Assembly (NCBI GenBank): GCA_963781805.1
Contig: CAWAHF010000004.1
Span: 3,596,001-3,660,000 of the forward strand
Direction: 5' to 3'
Length of the DNA: 64,000 nt
DNA from: JAFGPL01 sp963781805
Lineage (GTDB): Bacteria; Bacteroidota; Bacteroidia; Bacteroidales; UBA10428
Shown here in pieces: positions 60,441 through 64,000 of the stretch; the stretch's first letter is position 1; every line of letters starts with the position of its first letter. The position numbers and the translations under genes were made by a program. A model generated the notes under the pieces. It saw only the letters and a list, made by a program, of their open reading frames with translations, was not told the DNA's origin and made no database searches.

Positions 60441-61571
60441 ATGGCAGGAATTTATATTCATATTCCATTCTGCAGGAAATTATGTATTTACTGCGATTTT
60501 CATCGATGCAATATCTTTGAAAATAAAAACAAATTAGTCTCAACTTTGATTAATGAAATAGAATTAAGAGATGGATATCTTGAAAATCAAAATATCGAGA
60601 CGATTTATTTTGGAGGAGGTACCCCTTCAGTCTTAACGATGCATGAGATAAACAATATTCTGAATAAGATCTATTCGATATATAATATTGTTCCTGATGT
60701 TGAAATAACTTTTGAGGCTAATCCTGATGATCTTACAAACCAATACTTGTCTGACTTGAAAAATAGTACACCAATTAACAGATTAAGTATCGGAATACAG
60801 TCTTTTATTGATCGGGATCTTAAATTTTTAAACAGACGCCATGATTCTGTCAGAGCAATTGAATCTGTTGAAAATGCTTTGAAGGTGGGTTTTTCAAACC
60901 TGAGCATCGATTTGATCTATGCAATTCCCGGAATGACGCTTAAGGAATGGAATATTAATCTTAATCAGGCTTTTTCATTGAATATTCAGCATCTCTCCGC
61001 ATATCATCTTACCTATGAACCTAAAACTGAATTATCTAAAATGTTGGATAAGAAAGAAATTACATCAGCAACGGAAGACGATAGTATTGATCAATATAAA
61101 TTGCTTATTAAACAGGCAGAACAACATAATTTTGAACATTATGAAATTTCAAATTTTTCAAAAAACAGATTGTATTCAAGACATAATACCAATTACTGGA
61201 ACGGGAATATGTATTTGGGAATCGGACCTTCAGCCCATTCATACAATATATTCACCAGACAATGGAATGTATCTGATAATGATGCCTATATAAAATGTAT
61301 TGAAAAGAACGAAAAATTCTATGAAATAGAAACACTAGATATCAAAGCCAAATTTAACGAATATATAATGACCGGATTGAGAACCATGTGGGGCATAGAT
61401 TTGAATTATATTCGCAATACGTTTGGAAATAAGTTTTATAACAGGTTTAAACAGAATTCAATGAAATTTGTTGAAACCGGTAAAATGCTGAATCATTCTG
61501 AAAATTATATATTGTCAAAAGAAGGAAAATTAATTGCAGATTATATTATTACGGAATTATTCATTGATTGA
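60441..61571 (+). CDS. hemW: Heme chaperone HemW (radical SAM)
   Basis: A 376-residue radical SAM protein of the HemN/HemW family. The cluster motif C11-x3-C15-x2-C18 (CRKLCIYC) is at the N-terminus, followed by FGGGTPSVL, LSIGIQSF, SIDLIYAIPGMT and the HYEISNFSK / HNTNYWNG motifs. Length and the short N-terminus fit HemW, a heme-binding chaperone, rather than the oxygen-independent coproporphyrinogen oxidase HemN. Probably co-transcribed with the PHP gene 62 nt downstream. Confidence 0.9.
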   Translation: MAGIYIHIPFCRKLCIYCDFHRCNIFENKNKLVSTLINEIELRDGYLENQNIETIYFGGGTPSVLTMHEINNILNKIYSIYNIVPDVEITFEANPDDLTNQYLSDLKNSTPINRLSIGIQSFIDRDLKFLNRRHDSVRAIESVENALKVGFSNLSIDLIYAIPGMTLKEWNINLNQAFSLNIQHLSAYHLTYEPKTELSKMLDKKEITSATEDDSIDQYKLLIKQAEQHNFEHYEISNFSKNRLYSRHNTNYWNGNMYLGIGPSAHSYNIFTRQWNVSDNDAYIKCIEKNEKFYEIETLDIKAKFNEYIMTGLRTMWGIDLNYIRNTFGNKFYNRFKQNSMKFVETGKMLNHSENYILSKEGKLIADYIITELFID

Positions 61572-61633
61572 GTTAAAATTTTAAAGCACTTTCAAAATTA
61601 TTTTATATCTATCATGAGTTAAATTATTGGCAA

Positions 61634-62215
61634 ATGAAACTTTTTCCATTGTATAAGCAGGATTTACATATACATACAATTTTTTCAACAGGTGACAGCG
61701 CGGTGGTAAAAGAGCAGACCATTGAACTGGTTTCAACAATAAATCATGCTGAAATTATTGGGATATCTGACCATTTTGAATACATTACAGGTTCAAATTT
61801 TACTTTATATGCCAAAGAGGTAAGAAATTACAGTTTAAAACTAGGGACCGAAATTGACGGGCACAAACAAGTGGATGAGGCTATTGAATACCCATTTGAT
61901 TATTATATTTTGCATTGCTGGGATCACCCCAAAGATTATGAAGCAGTGTCAAAATTAATATTAACAGGTAAACCGGTAATTATAGCACATCCATATGCCA
62001 TCGGTACAAATCTTAGTAAGGTACCTCAGGGATGTTACATTGAAATAAATAACAGATATGTATATCGTTATGATTGGAGAAATTATTTTTCAGACTTTAA
62101 AACTAAATTCAGTTTTGTTCTAAGTTCGGATGCACATCAGCCTAACTGGCTGAATCAAAATATTTCACGATTTGTTGCATATGAATTGGGGATAGAAGAA
62201 ACCATAATTTTTTGA
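61634..62215 (+). CDS. PHP-domain metal-dependent phosphoesterase, 193 aa
   Basis: A PHP-fold protein. The first HxH motif is in KQDLHIHTIFSTGD (residues about 8-21), with further metal ligands in ISDHFEY, IIAHPY and SSDAHQPNW. Such enzymes are histidinol-phosphate-phosphatase-like or nucleic-acid/nucleotide phosphoesterases. The substrate cannot be read here. Lies behind hemW and converges on dnaG. Confidence 0.88.
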   Translation: MKLFPLYKQDLHIHTIFSTGDSAVVKEQTIELVSTINHAEIIGISDHFEYITGSNFTLYAKEVRNYSLKLGTEIDGHKQVDEAIEYPFDYYILHCWDHPKDYEAVSKLILTGKPVIIAHPYAIGTNLSKVPQGCYIEINNRYVYRYDWRNYFSDFKTKFSFVLSSDAHQPNWLNQNISRFVAYELGIEETIIF

Positions 62216-62257
62216 TTTTTAGTCTAAGGGACAACAGAATTTTTCGGAAACAATATT

Positions 62258-64000
62258 TTAAAGTATAATTCTGTCGCCAAGATTTTTAGACAGATTTCGT
62301 TTTAATTCGTTTAAAATAATATATCGTTGTTGCAGAAGCATTATATTGTCGGGATCATTTGATTCCTGAGCCGTTTTTAATTGCTTTTGCGTTTCTTTAA
62401 TCAGGGCAAGTACTTTCTGATTTTTAAAGGCATTTATGGTTTCAGGAACTATTTCCTTCAGTTTCATATCTTCGGTTTCAATCAAATTTTCATGCTTTTT
62501 CCAAATCTTGCTTAACTGGTGGGTAGAAGTTAATAAATCAACACATACATTGGCAATGGTATTGTCCGGATGAAAGAGGAAGTATTTCTCTTCAATTTTA
62601 CCATCGTTCGTAATCATATTTTTTAATTCGACATAAATAGTCTTCAACAGATTGTCTTTAAATTCCAAATCATCACCATCAATCTCATTAATAATATATT
62701 TTGCAACCGGGACCAATTCCTCCTGGTTTTTAGTATTTAATACGTTTATAACTTGCTGATTACCGTACATGAGAAGTAAACGTATAATATCTCTTTCGAT
62801 ATACGGCGGATCCGGAACAGAGCTGGGTTTAAGAGCAGATTTTTCATCATCACCGGTATAAACCGGATAAGATAAATCCGTTTTATAACGTTGCTCAGCA
62901 AATTTCCTTCGGATTTTCCTTATTTCCGAGTACAAGATTCTCTCGTCAACATCAAGAATTTTACCGCATTCCCTTATATAGACCGTTCGTGTAATTCCAT
63001 CGGGAATCATTGCAATGGAATGAACCACATCATTGATCAACGTTGCCCGTTTTACAGGATCAGACTGAGCATCTTTGATAAGAAGACGAGTTTTGAACGT
63101 AATGAAATCATTTTCACTTTTCTTGATAAAGTCCTGAAATTCGTTAGCAGTTCTTTTCTTTGAGAAAGAATCGGGATCTTCTCCTTCGGGAAATAAAACA
63201 ACTTTCACATTCAGTCCTTCTTCAAGAATCAGGTCGATTCCTCTTAGGGATGCTTTAATTCCTGCTTCATCGCCATCATAGAGTACAGTTACATTTTTAG
63301 TAAACCGTTTTATAAGTCTGATTTGTTCCACGGTTAATGAGGTACCCGAAGAAGCTGCCACATTTTCAACACCTGCCTGATGCATGGATAATACATCCGT
63401 ATACCCTTCAACAAGAAAGCATTTATCAGTTTTGATAATGGATTGTCTTGCAAAATAAATACCATACAGTATATTGCTTTTGTGATAGATTTCAGATTCC
63501 GGTGAATTAAGGTATTTTGCAGTTTTATCGTCACTCCTTAAAATTCTTCCTCCAAAACCCAATATCTGGCCTGATAATCCATGTATCGGAAACATAACTC
63601 TTCCGTGAAACCGGTCGAAATTGTAATCCTCCTTTTGAATAGAAAGACCGGTTTTCGTAAGATATTCCAATTTAAATCCCTGGTGCAATGCGGTCTTCGT
63701 AAATGAATCTTTTTGCTCACGGGAATATCCTAACTGGAATTTTTCAATGAAATTATCCCTGAATCCCCGTTCATGAAAATATGCAAGTCCGATAGCACGC
63801 CCCTCATCTGTTGAAGTCAGATTTTGAGTAAAATATTTCTGGGCAAATGTATTAACAGCCAGCATGCTTTCTCTATCGTCTTTTTGCTGACGTTCTTCAT
63901 CCGTATCTTCTTTTTCAAAAATTTCGATATTATATTTTCCGGCTAGAAATTTTAAAGCTTCAGGATAGGACAATTTTTCATGTTCCATTAAAAAGGTTAC
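62258..64000 (-). CDS. dnaG: DNA primase, 5' end outside window
   Basis: The open frame continues to the window edge; the visible residues VTFLMEHEKLSYPEALKFL are the segment just behind the CHC2 zinc finger, so the N-terminal zinc domain is missing only because of the cut. The catalytic region shows GYSREQKDSFT, the Toprim domain FLVEGYTDVLSMHQAGV and TVLYDGDEAGIKAS, and a C-terminal helicase-binding part. DnaG makes RNA primers for replication. The ATG at 63988 is internal and not the real start. Confidence 0.96.
   Translation of the reverse strand, partial: VTFLMEHEKLSYPEALKFLAGKYNIEIFEKEDTDEERQQKDDRESMLAVNTFAQKYFTQNLTSTDEGRAIGLAYFHERGFRDNFIEKFQLGYSREQKDSFTKTALHQGFKLEYLTKTGLSIQKEDYNFDRFHGRVMFPIHGLSGQILGFGGRILRSDDKTAKYLNSPESEIYHKSNILYGIYFARQSIIKTDKCFLVEGYTDVLSMHQAGVENVAASSGTSLTVEQIRLIKRFTKNVTVLYDGDEAGIKASLRGIDLILEEGLNVKVVLFPEGEDPDSFSKKRTANEFQDFIKKSENDFITFKTRLLIKDAQSDPVKRATLINDVVHSIAMIPDGITRTVYIRECGKILDVDERILYSEIRKIRRKFAEQRYKTDLSYPVYTGDDEKSALKPSSVPDPPYIERDIIRLLLMYGNQQVINVLNTKNQEELVPVAKYIINEIDGDDLEFKDNLLKTIYVELKNMITNDGKIEEKYFLFHPDNTIANVCVDLLTSTHQLSKIWKKHENLIETEDMKLKEIVPETINAFKNQKVLALIKETQKQLKTAQESNDPDNIMLLQQRYIILNELKRNLSKNLGDRIIL

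Noticed and set aside
1..64000. CRISPR arrays, tRNA or rRNA genes, prophage
   Set aside because: No regularly spaced repeats, no tRNA-like T-arm or acceptor pattern in the gaps, and no phage structural genes were seen by reading; a tRNAscan or Infernal run would be decisive.

Overview
The window is chromosomal DNA of a Bacteroidota bacterium, probably an uncultured Bacteroidales/Marinilabiliales-like lineage. The evidence is as follows. The DNA is AT-rich (roughly one third G+C by eye). Secreted proteins end in type IX secretion (T9SS) sorting domains. There is a PorZ-like propeller protein next to recO, and DUF3098 and DUF4271 genes sit in the neighbourhoods typical of this phylum. At least ten genes carry the Bacteroidota promoter element TAnnTTTG a short distance upstream. 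Coding density is high. I see no tRNA, rRNA, CRISPR array or prophage; the only mobile element is one IS3-family copy.

Layout. 0-9.1 kb: the 5' part of a secreted fibronectin-III protein, an acyl-ACP synthetase/ACP/acyltransferase fusion with a small partner, then a leftward block usp-rdgB-porZ-recO. 9.4-14.5 kb: ilvE, then ftsX-DUF3098, uppP-truB and queA (division, undecaprenyl recycling, tRNA modification). 14.6-23.9 kb: a small zinc-ribbon protein, an orphan SiaC-like protein, hemD-DUF4271, a dtd-MazG pair, an S41 protease, a class IV aminotransferase with a TonB-like protein, and a secreted AttH-like protein. 24.2-30.8 kb: a large outer-membrane protein with an HEYRH metallopeptidase motif, an unrecognised gene, and an operon of PfkB kinase, SRPBCC protein and U32 (TrhP-like) protein. 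31.07-32.43 kb: a complete IS3-family (IS407-like) insertion sequence with a -1 frameshift signal and a 4-bp target duplication.

32.6-48.7 kb: a strikingly AT-rich block of housekeeping genes. It starts with a polyprenyl diphosphate synthase. A long leftward run follows: flippase, dut, TPR lipoprotein, EnvC-like, RsbW-like, ybeY, mnmG, uvrC. Then come a cyclophilin and pheS (rightward), and ruvB, a MORN-like protein and nadA (leftward). Two parS-like palindromes lie between uvrC and mnmG, suggesting that this part of the chromosome is bound by ParB and may be origin-proximal.

49.1-64 kb: rpiB overlapping an Rrf2 regulator, a VanZ-like protein, and a 1395-residue protein joining a GT-B glycosyltransferase to an intact NAGPA/DUF2233 phosphodiester glycosidase domain. 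A signalling cluster follows: an eight-PAS soluble histidine kinase, a LuxR-type regulator and a receiver-only regulator. The 638-bp gap between the two regulators holds repeated GGGTATTTACC motifs, a strong hairpin and a 91-nt tract without G. The window ends with hemW, a PHP phosphoesterase and a truncated dnaG.

The two parts that best deserve follow-up are the glycosyltransferase-glycosidase fusion with its unassigned middle section, and the structured non-coding region between the two response regulators. Most other genes are conserved bacterial functions.
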